DNA of 35,324 nucleotides from the NCBI RefSeq assembly GCF_959025735.1, contig NZ_CAUFJQ010000004.1, positions 1 to 35,324 on the forward strand, given 5' to 3'. Positions 22,685 to 30,241 of this stretch are shown here, one piece after another (the first letter of the stretch is position 1; every line of letters begins with the position of its first letter). Position numbers and translations under genes: made by a program. The notes beneath the pieces are model-generated. The model had not been told where the DNA came from. It ran no database searches and saw nothing but the letters and a program-made list of their open reading frames with translations. Source of the DNA: an uncultured Streptococcus sp. Its GTDB lineage: Bacteria > Bacillota > Bacilli > Lactobacillales > Streptococcaceae.

Positions 22685-23749
22685 TTAATAGTGTTTGATC
22701 AAATCAACTGTAGAGCGATCCAATTTCTTAACCAATGCTTGTAAGAAGGCTTGCGCTTGCAAGAAATCATCCATGGCATAGAGGGTTTGGTGAGAGTGGA
22801 TGTAACGTGCACAGACACCAATAGTGGTTGATGGGACTCCACCATTCTTCAAGTGTGCTGCACCTGCATCGGTACCACCTTTGGCACAATAGTATTGGAA
22901 TTTGATGCCCGCTTCTTCAGCAGTAGTGAGCAAGAAATCTTTCATATTTGGTAGCATGATGTGACCTGGATCGTAGAAGCGAAGCAGTGTTCCTTCCCCA
23001 ATCGCACCTTGGTCTCCAAAGACATCAGCTGCTGGCGAACAGTCTACAGCAAGGAAGATTTCAGGATCAAATTTAGTGGTTGAAGTGTGAGCTCCACGAA
23101 GTCCCACTTCTTCTTGAACGTTGGCCCCTACATAGAGTTCGTTGTTTAAGGCTTGTCCAGAAAGACTCTTAGCCAATTCGCTGACCATCAAGACGCCGTA
23201 GCGGTTATCCCATGCTTTTGAGATGACGTTTTTACCATTAGCAGTGAGAATCGCAGAGCTATCTGGGACCAAAGTATCTCCAGGACGGATCCCATAACTT
23301 TCAGCTTCAGCCTTAGAGCTAAAGCCTGCATCAAAGACGATGTCGCTAATAGCAGGTACGGTTGGTCCACCTGTTCCACGTGTCAAATGAGGAGGAACAG
23401 ATCCTGAAATAGCAGGGTATTCACGCCCGTCACGTGTAAAGAGTTTGAAGCGTTGGCTGCTGACGACCATCGGATTCCAACCTCCGATTGGGACAACACG
23501 GAAAGTTCCGTCAGCTTTGATTTCGCTGATCATAAAACCAACTTCATCCATGTGAGCAGCTACTAAGATACGAGGAGCATCGGCTGCTGTGGAGTGTTTG
23601 ACCCCAAAGATCCCACCGAGACCATCTGTCACGATTTCGTCCACATGAGGGGTCAATTGTTGGCGCAAATAATCCCGTACAGGAGCTTCATGACCTGAGA
23701 TAGCAGGGATTTCAGTTACTTCTTTGATTTTAGAAAATAAATCAGTCAT
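22685..23749 (-). CDS. pepA: Glutamyl aminopeptidase, M42 family
   Basis: Cytoplasmic zinc or cobalt aminopeptidase of 354 residues that removes N-terminal Glu/Asp from peptides. Metal and catalytic residues are visible in AAHMDEVGF (His, Asp), SKAWDNRYG (bridging Asp), QEEVGLRGAH (catalytic and metal Glu), AVDCSPA (Asp) and RYIHSHQT (His). Length is standard. The start is ATG at 23749-23747 with AAGG seven to eight bases upstream. It is transcribed away from DUF4651, with an extended -10 at 23772-23780. It is a single-gene unit ending at its own terminator. Confidence 0.96.
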   Translation of the reverse strand: MTDLFSKIKEVTEIPAISGHEAPVRDYLRQQLTPHVDEIVTDGLGGIFGVKHSTAADAPRILVAAHMDEVGFMISEIKADGTFRVVPIGGWNPMVVSSQRFKLFTRDGREYPAISGSVPPHLTRGTGGPTVPAISDIVFDAGFSSKAEAESYGIRPGDTLVPDSSAILTANGKNVISKAWDNRYGVLMVSELAKSLSGQALNNELYVGANVQEEVGLRGAHTSTTKFDPEIFLAVDCSPAADVFGDQGAIGEGTLLRFYDPGHIMLPNMKDFLLTTAEEAGIKFQYYCAKGGTDAGAAHLKNGGVPSTTIGVCARYIHSHQTLYAMDDFLQAQAFLQALVKKLDRSTVDLIKHY

Positions 23750-23771
23750 AGGTTACCTTCTTTCTGATGCT

Positions 23772-23780
23772 ATTTTATCA
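23772..23780 (-). promoter_or_regulatory. Extended -10 promoter of pepA
   Basis: The minus strand reads TGATAAAAT, 23 bases before the pepA start. No clear -35. Confidence 0.6.
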
Positions 23781-23827
23781 CTTTTTCTACAAGGATGGTA
23801 GCGTTATTATGGAAATCAGTCTCTAAA

Positions 23828-23868
23828 AGCAGAGGGAGAGATCTAGCCTAGACCGTTGTCCCTCTGCT
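23828..23868. promoter_or_regulatory. Perfect inverted repeat overlapping the DUF4651 promoter -35
   Basis: AGCAGAGGGA (23828-23837) and TCCCTCTGCT (23859-23868) are exact inverted repeats, with an inner TCTAG/CTAGA pair, so a cruciform or hairpin is possible. The right arm covers the last bases of the TTGTCC -35. It sits in the divergent pepA-DUF4651 gap and could be an operator or a bidirectional terminator-like hairpin. Confidence 0.55.
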
Positions 23869-23884
23869 TATTTTGTGTTACAAT
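23856..23884 (+). promoter_or_regulatory. Promoter of DUF4651-trx-ytpR, apparently giving a leaderless mRNA
   Basis: TTGTCC (23856-23861), a 17-base spacer and TACAAT (23879-23884) with an extended TG give a strong promoter. The -10 ends only seven bases before the ATG at 23892, so the expected transcription start is at or next to the start codon. Confidence 0.7.
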
Positions 23885-23891
23885 AGGCACT

Positions 23892-24182
23892 ATGAAAGCT
23901 AAAAAAATTATTTTGTCTAGTCTGGCTGTAGCAAGTGCAGGAGCCCTTGCGGCCGGTGTTTATAAAATTGCCAAAGATCAAAAGCGTCTCCGTACCCAAG
24001 AAGAATTGGTAGCAGAAGTACGGGAGCAAATGGAAGCTATGGGGACGATTGCGACTCTGTATGTGGAACTCTACGAGTCTAGTGAAGAGCGCTTAGTAGG
24101 TGGTGTCATTTTTGAAGATGAGCGCCATTACCGCTTTGTCTATGAGGACGGTCTCTTGCATTATGAAGAGGAAAAACTATGA
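23892..24182 (+). CDS. DUF4651 family membrane-anchored small protein
   Basis: A 96-residue protein with an N-terminal hydrophobic helix (residues 4-22, KIILSSLAVASAGALAAGVY without its ends) and a charged helical then beta C-terminus (RTQEELVAEVREQMEAMG; GVIFEDERHYRFVYEDG). This fits the DUF4651 family found beside pepA in streptococci; function unknown. The ATG 23892 has no SD and lies directly at the predicted transcription start, so it may be translated leaderless. An in-frame TTG at 23856 lies in the promoter and is rejected. The stop overlaps the thioredoxin start (ATGA). Confidence 0.82.
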   Translation: MKAKKIILSSLAVASAGALAAGVYKIAKDQKRLRTQEELVAEVREQMEAMGTIATLYVELYESSEERLVGGVIFEDERHYRFVYEDGLLHYEEEKL

Positions 24183-24496
24183 TTACACCAAATTCTCTAG
24201 AAGAAATTGCTTCTTATATAGAGCAAGAGGACAAGAAAGTGTTTGTCTTTTCAGCAGATTGGTGTGGGGATTGCCGTTACCTCAAACCTTTTTTGCCGGA
24301 GATTGAGGCTGAAAATCCCGAATTTACCTTTATCTTGATTGACCGCGATGCCTATATGGATCTGGCGAAAGTCTGGGATGTTTATGGGATCCCAAGTTTG
24401 GTGGTTCTGGAAAAGGATAAGGAAATCGGTCGGTTTGTCAATCGGGATCGGAAAACCAAAGCGCAGATTACAGCATTCTTAGCAGGATTAAAATAG
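24179..24496 (+). CDS. Thioredoxin family protein
   Basis: A 105-residue cytoplasmic thioredoxin fold with the active site SADWCGDCRYLKPF, i.e. CGDC rather than the CGPC of classical thioredoxin. The cis-proline loop is VYGIPSLVVLE. The C-terminal end RDRKTKAQITAFL is a typical last helix. The altered CxxC implies a different redox potential and probably a specialised partner. It overlaps DUF4651 by four bases and is followed by ytpR nine bases later. Confidence 0.92.
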   Translation: MITPNSLEEIASYIEQEDKKVFVFSADWCGDCRYLKPFLPEIEAENPEFTFILIDRDAYMDLAKVWDVYGIPSLVVLEKDKEIGRFVNRDRKTKAQITAFLAGLK

Positions 24497-24505
24497 GAGA
24501 AAATC

Positions 24506-25132
24506 ATGATTGTAACATACAACAAAGAACAAGTCGGCGATGTCTTGATGTTGACCCTGAAAAATAGTGGGGAAGCCAAGCTCGCGGTGGAGAGAAAAGG
24601 AAAAGTGGCTCGTGTTTACCGTGAGGACAACCAAGAAACGGTTGCCTGGAATATCTTTGATGCCTCATCTTTCTTCGCCATCGAAGGCAAGGGCCAAGTC
24701 TTTTTGACAGATGAGCAAGTAGCTCGTTTGAACCAAGAATTGGAAAGAGAAGGCTTCGCAGAACGATTGGTCAATGATCGGGAACCAAAATTTGTGGTGG
24801 GAGAAATCCTTGAAATGGTAGCCCATCCAGATAGTGACCACTTGAATATCTGCCAAGTAGCAGTTGGACCAGATAAGACGGTTCAGATCGTAGCTGGAGC
24901 TCCAAATGCGCGGGTGGGTCTCAAGACCATTGTCGCTCTTCCAGGTGCTATGATGCCGGATGGCAGCTTGATTTTCCCAGGGGCCCTTCGTGGTGAAAAA
25001 AGTTATGGCATGATGTGCAGTCCGCGTGAATTGCACTTGCCAAATGCTCCTCAAAAACGAGGCATTATTGAATTGGATGATGCAGAAGTAGCAGGGACAC
25101 CTTTTGATCCTGCTCGTCACTGGCACGAATAA
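24506..25132 (+). CDS. ytpR: YtpR family tRNA-binding domain protein
   Basis: A 208-residue protein. The N-terminal half (YNKEQVGDVLMLTLKN...VFLTDEQVARLNQEL) matches the DUF4479 type. The C-terminal half is an EMAP/PheRS-beta-like tRNA-binding OB fold (VVGEILEMVAHPDSDHLNICQVAVG; QIVAGAPNARVG; SLIFPGALRGEKSYGMMCS, each given in part). It resembles the N-terminal module of PheT but stands alone; role unknown. SD AGGAGAAAATC before ATG. End of the DUF4651-trx-ytpR transcript, closed by a terminator. Confidence 0.9.
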   Translation: MIVTYNKEQVGDVLMLTLKNSGEAKLAVERKGKVARVYREDNQETVAWNIFDASSFFAIEGKGQVFLTDEQVARLNQELEREGFAERLVNDREPKFVVGEILEMVAHPDSDHLNICQVAVGPDKTVQIVAGAPNARVGLKTIVALPGAMMPDGSLIFPGALRGEKSYGMMCSPRELHLPNAPQKRGIIELDDAEVAGTPFDPARHWHE

Positions 25133-25139
25133 AGAGAAG

Positions 25140-25171
25140 AATCTAGGATATTTTGAATCCTAGATTTTTTG
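25140..25171 (+). terminator. Terminator after ytpR
   Basis: AATCTAGGAT (25140-25149) pairs with ATCCTAGATT (25157-25166), seven-base loop, then T-run. It isolates ssbB from the upstream operon. Confidence 0.92.
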
Positions 25172-25205
25172 ATTTTGGTTTGTCACCTCCATTTTTTAAA
25201 ATTTT

Positions 25206-25213
25206 TTCGAATA
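25206..25213 (+). promoter_or_regulatory. Competence (ComX/SigX) box upstream of ssbB
   Basis: TTCGAATA preceded by TTTT, 19 bases before the ssbB ATG, identical in form to the box before comYA (10015-10022). One mismatch from TACGAATA. Confidence 0.82.
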
Positions 25214-25232
25214 AATAGATAGGAGGTAAATG

Positions 25233-25628
25233 ATGTATAATAAAGTTGTTTTAATCGGTCGCTTAGTAGCGGCTCCAGAATTGCATAAAACCAGCACAGA
25301 CAAATCCGTTGCCCGAGTGACCGTTGCGGTCAATCGTCGCTACAAGGACCAAAACGGGGAGCGAGAGACTGATTTTGTCAATGTCGTTGTCTGGGGGAAA
25401 TTGGCTGAAACCATGGCTAGTTATGCTAGCAAAGGGAGCCTGATCTCTTTGGATGGAGAGATTCGGACGCGCCGCTACGAGAAAAATGGAGTTATGCAGT
25501 ATGTGACAGAGGTCCTCTGCCAAAGTTTTCAGTTGCTAGAGAGCCGCGCTCAGCGAGCGATGCGTGAAAATGGTGGAACGGGAGATTTGGCCGATATCAT
25601 CTTAGAAGAGGAAGATCTTCCTTTTTAG
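25233..25628 (+). CDS. ssbB: Competence-induced single-stranded DNA-binding protein SsbB
   Basis: A 131-residue OB-fold SSB, the length of pneumococcal SsbB. MYNKVVLIGRL, ARVTVAVNRRYKDQNGERETDFVN (as NRRYKDQNGE) and LISLDGEIRTRRYEKNG are the ssDNA-binding strands. The C-terminus is the acidic EEEDLPF tip that recruits partner proteins. I chose ATG 25233, six bases after AGGAGG; the ATG one codon earlier is only three bases from the SD. The competence box upstream and the short C-terminal linker both indicate SsbB, which protects incoming ssDNA, rather than housekeeping SsbA. Confidence 0.95.
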   Translation: MYNKVVLIGRLVAAPELHKTSTDKSVARVTVAVNRRYKDQNGERETDFVNVVVWGKLAETMASYASKGSLISLDGEIRTRRYEKNGVMQYVTEVLCQSFQLLESRAQRAMRENGGTGDLADIILEEEDLPF

Positions 25629-25640
25629 AAATAAAAAAAG

Positions 25641-25671
25641 AAAGCTGGTTCGTTTATAGACCAGCTTTTTT
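25641..25671 (+). terminator. Terminator after ssbB
   Basis: AAAGCTGGT (25641-25649) pairs with ACCAGCTTT (25660-25668), ten-base loop, followed by TTT. Confidence 0.92.
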
Positions 25672-25758
25672 GATACTTGGTAGGGGTTTCATTCGGGAAT
25701 TACTCTTTTAAAAATAAATCAAAAATATGCATCTGTACAATAAAAGCCAGCATTTATC

Positions 25759-25786
25759 TTGAAAAAGTAGTAAAATAAAGTAATAT
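25759..25786 (+). promoter_or_regulatory. Promoter candidate of levQSRT
   Basis: TTGAAA (25759-25764), a 16-base spacer and TAATAT (25781-25786) lie 31 bases upstream of levQ. The surrounding region is AT-rich. I see none of the ATGTCATTTT repeats that precede levD, so the sensor genes are probably not autoregulated in the same way. Confidence 0.5.
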
Positions 25787-25817
25787 ATATTCAAAATTTT
25801 CAGAAAAGGAACGGAGT

Positions 25818-26801
25818 TTGAAGGGGAAAGAAGAAAGAAAAGAACGGTTGAAATGGCTGATAAAACGGGTTTTACTGGTGATTCCAGTGGCCTGCATCCT
25901 CTTGTGGATCTATGCCGTTTGTCAAACCAGTAGCATCAAGGATCAGACCAAGATCGGTGTCACCTATATGACCATGAACAATGAGTTCTATAAAAGTATT
26001 CATTCGGAAATTAGTCGAATTGCTGATGAGAGAGGGGCTCTTGTATCTGTCCGAGATCCAGAATTGGACGAAAAAAGGCAGAGCCAGCAGATCGATGATT
26101 TTTGCGCTCAAAAGGTAAATGTGATTGTGATTAATCCGGTTAAAGGGGATAGTCAGCCCATTTTAAGAGCTCTTAAAAAAGCTAGAAAACAAGGAATTAA
26201 GATCATTGCAGTTGATACCCAGCTCAAGCATTTTAAGCCGGATGCCAGCATTGTCTCTGACAACTACCAGGCAGGAGTCTTGATTGCGAAAGAGCTGATG
26301 AAACGCTCCTCAAATGCTCGTATTTTGCTCTTAGAGCATAAGGGGACTGTTTCAGCAGATACGCGGATTCAGGGATTTAAGGATACCATCAAAGGACATG
26401 GGTCATATGAGATTATCTCGGAACTAGAAACCAAGGGTCAGACGGAGATCGCCATGCCCGCTGTCCGTAAGTTTTTGCAGTCAGGGGGGAATGTCGATAC
26501 TCTAGTCGCCTTGAATGACCGTTCAGCTATAGGAGCTTTAGCAGCGATCAAGGAGCAAGGAATCACCCATCCCATTGCGATCTATGGGATTGATGGCTCA
26601 CCAGATATGAAAGCCTTGCTACACTCGACAGATGATGTCGTGGGAACCGTTGCCCAGTCTCCGTTGAAGATGGGAGACCGCGTGATGGAGGTCATCCAAG
26701 ATATGACGGCTGGGAAAAGCTACCAAAAAGAGATAACCATTCCGGTTCAAATGATGACAAAGGAAAACATCGATCACTTTGATGTGAATGGGTGGCAGTA
26801 A
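25818..26801 (+). CDS. levQ: Membrane-anchored RbsB-like sugar-binding sensor (LevQ-like)
   Basis: A 327-residue protein with a basic N-terminus, one TM anchor (about residues 14-32), no clear lipobox, and an extracellular periplasmic-binding fold of the ribose/LacI type (KIGVTYMTMNNEFYKSI; VIVINPVKGDSQPIL; IIAVDTQL; ARILLLEHKG; DTLVALNDRSAIGAL; IAIYGIDGSPDMKALL). No permease or ATPase genes are near. In S. mutans the gene in this position, between ssb and the levDEFG PTS, is levQ of the LevQRST system, where it helps the kinase sense sugar. Start TTG 25818 with AAAGGAACGGAG upstream; no in-frame ATG is available. Its stop overlaps the levS ATG (TAATG). Confidence 0.82.
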   Translation: MKGKEERKERLKWLIKRVLLVIPVACILLWIYAVCQTSSIKDQTKIGVTYMTMNNEFYKSIHSEISRIADERGALVSVRDPELDEKRQSQQIDDFCAQKVNVIVINPVKGDSQPILRALKKARKQGIKIIAVDTQLKHFKPDASIVSDNYQAGVLIAKELMKRSSNARILLLEHKGTVSADTRIQGFKDTIKGHGSYEIISELETKGQTEIAMPAVRKFLQSGGNVDTLVALNDRSAIGALAAIKEQGITHPIAIYGIDGSPDMKALLHSTDDVVGTVAQSPLKMGDRVMEVIQDMTAGKSYQKEITIPVQMMTKENIDHFDVNGWQ

Positions 26802-28117
26802 TGAGAAAATTTAGAGGTGTGAGATACAGTTTAGCCATCCTGATGGTCGTAAATTTTATCGCTGTGATGCTCAACAGTATCATCTATCTTCAAGCAACCA
26901 ACTATATCATTGCCCAACGGCAAGCTTCTCTATTAGTAGAACGCTTAGAGCGTATTCCTTTTGCGCCCTCTACAACTTTTTGGTTGTCTGCGCTCTTATT
27001 TGCTGGAATTGCCTTGATCTCCATGAGTCGTTACCGGTCTCAAACGAGTCGATGGTCCATTTTTGATAAGTGGAACATTCTGGAGATCCTCCTGATGTTG
27101 CTCTTGATGTGGGTCCAAAATGTAGCTTATAACGGGCTTATTCTATTGGTTTTTGCGGATATCTTCTATGGTTCCAAAGAGTTGAATACCAAGCGAGACC
27201 GCAAGTATTGGTTTGCGTTTATCCTAGTGAGTTTCTTGATGCTTCTTGTGACCAATTCAGACGTCTTTTCGCTTTTCTTTCCGATACCTTCTCTTGATGT
27301 CTATATTCATTTTTATCCTGCCTCTATTCGGATTCTGGCCTTTTTCTTGAAGAATTCCCTCTATGCCTTGAATATGGTGCTCTTCATTATTTCACTTTTG
27401 TTCTATATTATGAATGTTCTTGCGGAAAACCACGAAGTAGAAGAAGAGTTGGCCATGGTTTCGAAGGTCAATACGGAGTTGAACAACTATATGGCCTTGT
27501 CTGAGAAGATTGCAGAAGATCGGGAGCGCAAGCGGATTGCTCGGGAAATTCACGATACCTTGGGACACGCGCTAACAGGGATCTCGGCCGGCTTAGATGC
27601 TGTTGGGGTCTTGATTGATATCGATCCCAATCGGGCAAAAGAGCAGGTAAAAAGTGTATCAGAAGTTGTCCGGGAAGGGATCCAGGATGTGAGGGGCTCT
27701 CTCAACCGCCTCCGTCCAGGTGCCCTTGAGGGACGAACCCTCAAAGATGCTTTGGAAAAGATGATCCGCGAGTACCAGACGCTTTCCAACTTGCAGGTTG
27801 ATTTACACTATGAATGGGTCGATGTCGATATGGACGTCATGATTGAAGATACGATCTTTCGTGTGATCCAAGAGTCTATGACCAATGCGGTTCGCCACGG
27901 TCATGCCAGTCAGATGAGCCTTCATTTTTTTGAGGATAAAGAAAATTACCTGATTGAGTTGCAGGACAATGGGGTTGGATTTGAAACCTTGACCTATGGC
28001 TATGGGCTCAAGCAGATGATGGAGCGTATTTCCATCCTAGGAGGACAGCTTCAATTTGAAAGTCGCGATGGATTTTTCACGCGCGTCAGTTTACCGAAAT
28101 ATAAAGAAGGGAGATAG
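26801..28117 (+). CDS. levS: Sensor histidine kinase of the Lev system (NarX/HisKA_3 type)
   Basis: A 438-residue kinase. About five to six TM helices occupy the first 200 residues with little extracellular sequence, so it probably reads sugars through LevQ and LevT rather than by itself. The dimerisation motif RKRIAREIHDTLGHALTG carries the phospho-His. The HATPase domain has FRVIQESMTNAVRHGHA (N box), LQDNGVGF and YGYGLKQMMERI (G boxes). I start at ATG 26801, sharing a base with the levQ stop; a GTG at 26792 is in frame but inside levQ. I use levS for the kinase by recall of the S. mutans naming, which should be confirmed. Confidence 0.85.
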   Translation: MRKFRGVRYSLAILMVVNFIAVMLNSIIYLQATNYIIAQRQASLLVERLERIPFAPSTTFWLSALLFAGIALISMSRYRSQTSRWSIFDKWNILEILLMLLLMWVQNVAYNGLILLVFADIFYGSKELNTKRDRKYWFAFILVSFLMLLVTNSDVFSLFFPIPSLDVYIHFYPASIRILAFFLKNSLYALNMVLFIISLLFYIMNVLAENHEVEEELAMVSKVNTELNNYMALSEKIAEDRERKRIAREIHDTLGHALTGISAGLDAVGVLIDIDPNRAKEQVKSVSEVVREGIQDVRGSLNRLRPGALEGRTLKDALEKMIREYQTLSNLQVDLHYEWVDVDMDVMIEDTIFRVIQESMTNAVRHGHASQMSLHFFEDKENYLIELQDNGVGFETLTYGYGLKQMMERISILGGQLQFESRDGFFTRVSLPKYKEGR

Positions 28118-28119
28118 AG

Positions 28120-28806
28120 ATGGTGATAAAAGTAATGGTGGCAGATGACCAGGCCTTGATTCGAGAATCTCTGAAAATTATTTTGTCAGCCCACCCCGAT
28201 ATCGAAGTGGTGGCCACAGTGGAAGATGGGAATCACGTCTTATCTAGCATTCCACAGACACATCCTGACCTGATCTTAATGGATATTCGGATGCCAGGCA
28301 TGGATGGGGTTTTGGCGACAAAAGAAGTCAAAGAGCACTATCCGGATATCAAAATTATTATTTTAACGACCTTTGACGATGATGAATTTATCTATAGTGC
28401 ACTCAAGTATGGTGCTTCAGGTTATCTTTTAAAGGGAGCCTCGACAGAGGAACTCTATGAAGCGATTAAGGTGGTATATCAGGGCGGAGCCATGATCAAC
28501 CCGAATATCGCTAGTAAAGTCTTTCAAATTTTCTCACAAATGGCCAAAACCAACTTCTCTATTGCTGTAGATGAGGACAATGTCAAGGATTTGAGCACGA
28601 CGGAATGGCGCATTATCCAAGAGGTCGGCTATGGGGAGTCCAATAAAGAAATTGCAGCCAAACTCTTCTTATCAGAAGGAACCGTGCGCAATTACTTATC
28701 AACGATTTTGGCGAAATTAAACCTACGAGATCGAACGCAATTAGCGATCTGGTCAGTCCAAACAGGAGTGACGAGACGTGATTTTTCTAAAGGAAATACA
28801 GAATGA
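28120..28806 (+). CDS. levR: NarL/LuxR-type response regulator of the Lev system
   Basis: A 228-residue regulator. The receiver domain has the acidic pocket VADDQALIRESL, the phospho-acceptor Asp55 in LILMDIRMPGMDG, the switch Thr in IILTTFDDDEF and Lys in GYLLKGAS. The C-terminal HTH has LSTTEWRIIQEVGYGESNKEIAAKLFLSEGTVRNYLSTIL (core NKEIAAKLFLSEGTVRN). It follows levS by two bases and overlaps levT by four (ATGA). It likely activates levDEFG through the phased repeats at 30111-30180. Confidence 0.88.
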   Translation: MVIKVMVADDQALIRESLKIILSAHPDIEVVATVEDGNHVLSSIPQTHPDLILMDIRMPGMDGVLATKEVKEHYPDIKIIILTTFDDDEFIYSALKYGASGYLLKGASTEELYEAIKVVYQGGAMINPNIASKVFQIFSQMAKTNFSIAVDEDNVKDLSTTEWRIIQEVGYGESNKEIAAKLFLSEGTVRNYLSTILAKLNLRDRTQLAIWSVQTGVTRRDFSKGNTE

Positions 28807-30101
28807 AATTGAAGCGAAAGCATCTTTGTTGGGGGATTGGTCTCCTTGTTGTGCTCTGTGCGAGCGCGGGTTTTTATTGGTGGAAACAGCAACCGACCGT
28901 ACTCCATATCGGCGTTTATGCAGGTTCTAGCTGGGATGTGCCGACCAGTCAACGTTCCCATGCCTTGGATCGTGCGATTCAAAAATTTGAAAAATCCCAT
29001 CCCCACGTTCGTGTAGAGTATGAAAACGGGATTCCGCAGTCAGATTATTCAGACTGGCTCTCTGAAAAGATTGTCTCAGGAAAGACGCCAGATGTGTTTA
29101 TGGTCTCTGAGCAAGATCTTTCCTTATTAGCAGCGCGAGGCGTATTAGAAAAGTTAAACGGCTATATGGATCGAAAAGATCAAGCTGCCTTTTATCCCGT
29201 TGCCTTTGAATCCGGTGTCTATCAGGGGCAAACCTATGCCTTACCTTATGAAAGCAATCCGATTTTGATGTGTGTCAATAAAGATCTCTTGGATAAAGAA
29301 GGTATCGCGGTTCCCAAAGAAGGCTGGACCCTTGAAGAGTTCTATACGATTTGCAAGAAACTAACCAAAGATACCAATGGGGATGGGCAATTGGACCAAT
29401 TTGGGAGTACAGAATACACCTGGAAAGAAGCCTTGGCGGCAAATGGAGGTCATCTTTTCCAAGGAGGCATGCTCAAGCTCACGGCTCCAGAAGTCAAAGA
29501 GTCTTTGACTTTTCTTCAAAAATTGGAAGATTTAAATAAAAATTACAAGGTGAGTTCTAAAGATTTTGACCAGGGAAAAGTCGCCTTCTATCCCATGACC
29601 TTGGCTCAATATCGGACCTATAAACCTTATCCCTACCACGTTTCTAAATATTCAAACTTCACCTGGACCTGTATCCCGATGCCTGCTAAGTCAAAATCGA
29701 CCAAGGCAACCTTGGTCACGACGACTTCTTTTGCTATGTCAGCTCGAAGTTCTCATTCCAAGTTGGCTTGGGAATTGATGCAACTCTTAACAGAGGATCC
29801 AGACATTCAACAAACCCTCTTTGCCCAATCCCAAGGGATCTCTGTCATGCCACAGGTCGTCAAGAGTCGCTCTAGTAAAGACCTTCTGCAGGTGGATGAT
29901 TTTGGAACAGATTCCTTGACCAATCAGACCTTGAACCGCATCATGGAACAAGCTGTTGAAAGTAGTCCGAAAAATGTCTCAAAAGAGGTGTTAGAAAAGC
30001 TAGACTACTTGATTGGTAATGCATTGCGCGATCAGGATGTCGAGAACCGTTTGCCTCAAATTCAGAGGGAGATTGAAAGTAGTCTACAGGTAGGAGTTTA
30101 G
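28803..30101 (+). CDS. levT: Extracellular solute-binding protein family 1, sensor partner (LevT-like)
   Basis: A 432-residue protein with an N-terminal signal anchor (about residues 9-27; a Cys lies at 20 in VVLCASAG, so lipoprotein processing is possible but the box is poor) and a MalE-like solute-binding fold (AIQKFEKSHPHVRVEYENG; DVFMVSEQDLSLLAARGVLEKL; QTYALPYESNPILMCVNKDLL; TLEEFYTICKKLT). No ABC permease follows; the next operon is a PTS. This matches LevT of S. mutans, a second carbohydrate-binding protein working with the LevS kinase. Last gene of the four-gene transcript; no strong terminator follows. Confidence 0.82.
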   Translation: MKLKRKHLCWGIGLLVVLCASAGFYWWKQQPTVLHIGVYAGSSWDVPTSQRSHALDRAIQKFEKSHPHVRVEYENGIPQSDYSDWLSEKIVSGKTPDVFMVSEQDLSLLAARGVLEKLNGYMDRKDQAAFYPVAFESGVYQGQTYALPYESNPILMCVNKDLLDKEGIAVPKEGWTLEEFYTICKKLTKDTNGDGQLDQFGSTEYTWKEALAANGGHLFQGGMLKLTAPEVKESLTFLQKLEDLNKNYKVSSKDFDQGKVAFYPMTLAQYRTYKPYPYHVSKYSNFTWTCIPMPAKSKSTKATLVTTTSFAMSARSSHSKLAWELMQLLTEDPDIQQTLFAQSQGISVMPQVVKSRSSKDLLQVDDFGTDSLTNQTLNRIMEQAVESSPKNVSKEVLEKLDYLIGNALRDQDVENRLPQIQREIESSLQVGV

Positions 30102-30110
30102 AGTAAAATA

Positions 30111-30214
30111 AGATGGCATTTTGTCAAGTGACAGATGTCATTTTTTTATTGCTAAATGTCATATTAGGAATGTGACATTTGACAATGTAAAACCGCTTTC
30201 AAATAATCTACAAT
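30111..30214 (+). promoter_or_regulatory. levD regulatory region: phased direct repeats, cre-like site and activator-dependent promoter
   Basis: Three direct copies of an ATGTCATTTT-type box start at 30111 (AGATGGCATTTT), 30133 (AGATGTCATTTT) and 30154 (AAATGTCATATT), 22 and 21 bases apart, i.e. on the same helix face. A fourth, inverted, copy ends at 30180 (AATGTGACATTT). Downstream, TGTAAAACCGCTTTCA (30186-30201) is a cre-like sequence with mismatches. TACAAT (30209-30214) is a good -10, but the -35 at 17 bases (TGTAAA) is poor. Together this suggests activation by LevR and repression by CcpA. Confidence 0.65.
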
Positions 30215-30241
30215 AGAGTCAAATAAAGGAGGCGTAGCAAA

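Noticed and set aside
25818..30101. ABC sugar importer built on the two binding proteins
   Set aside because: No permease or ATPase gene is present, and kinase/regulator genes lie between the two binding proteins; a sensing role fits better.
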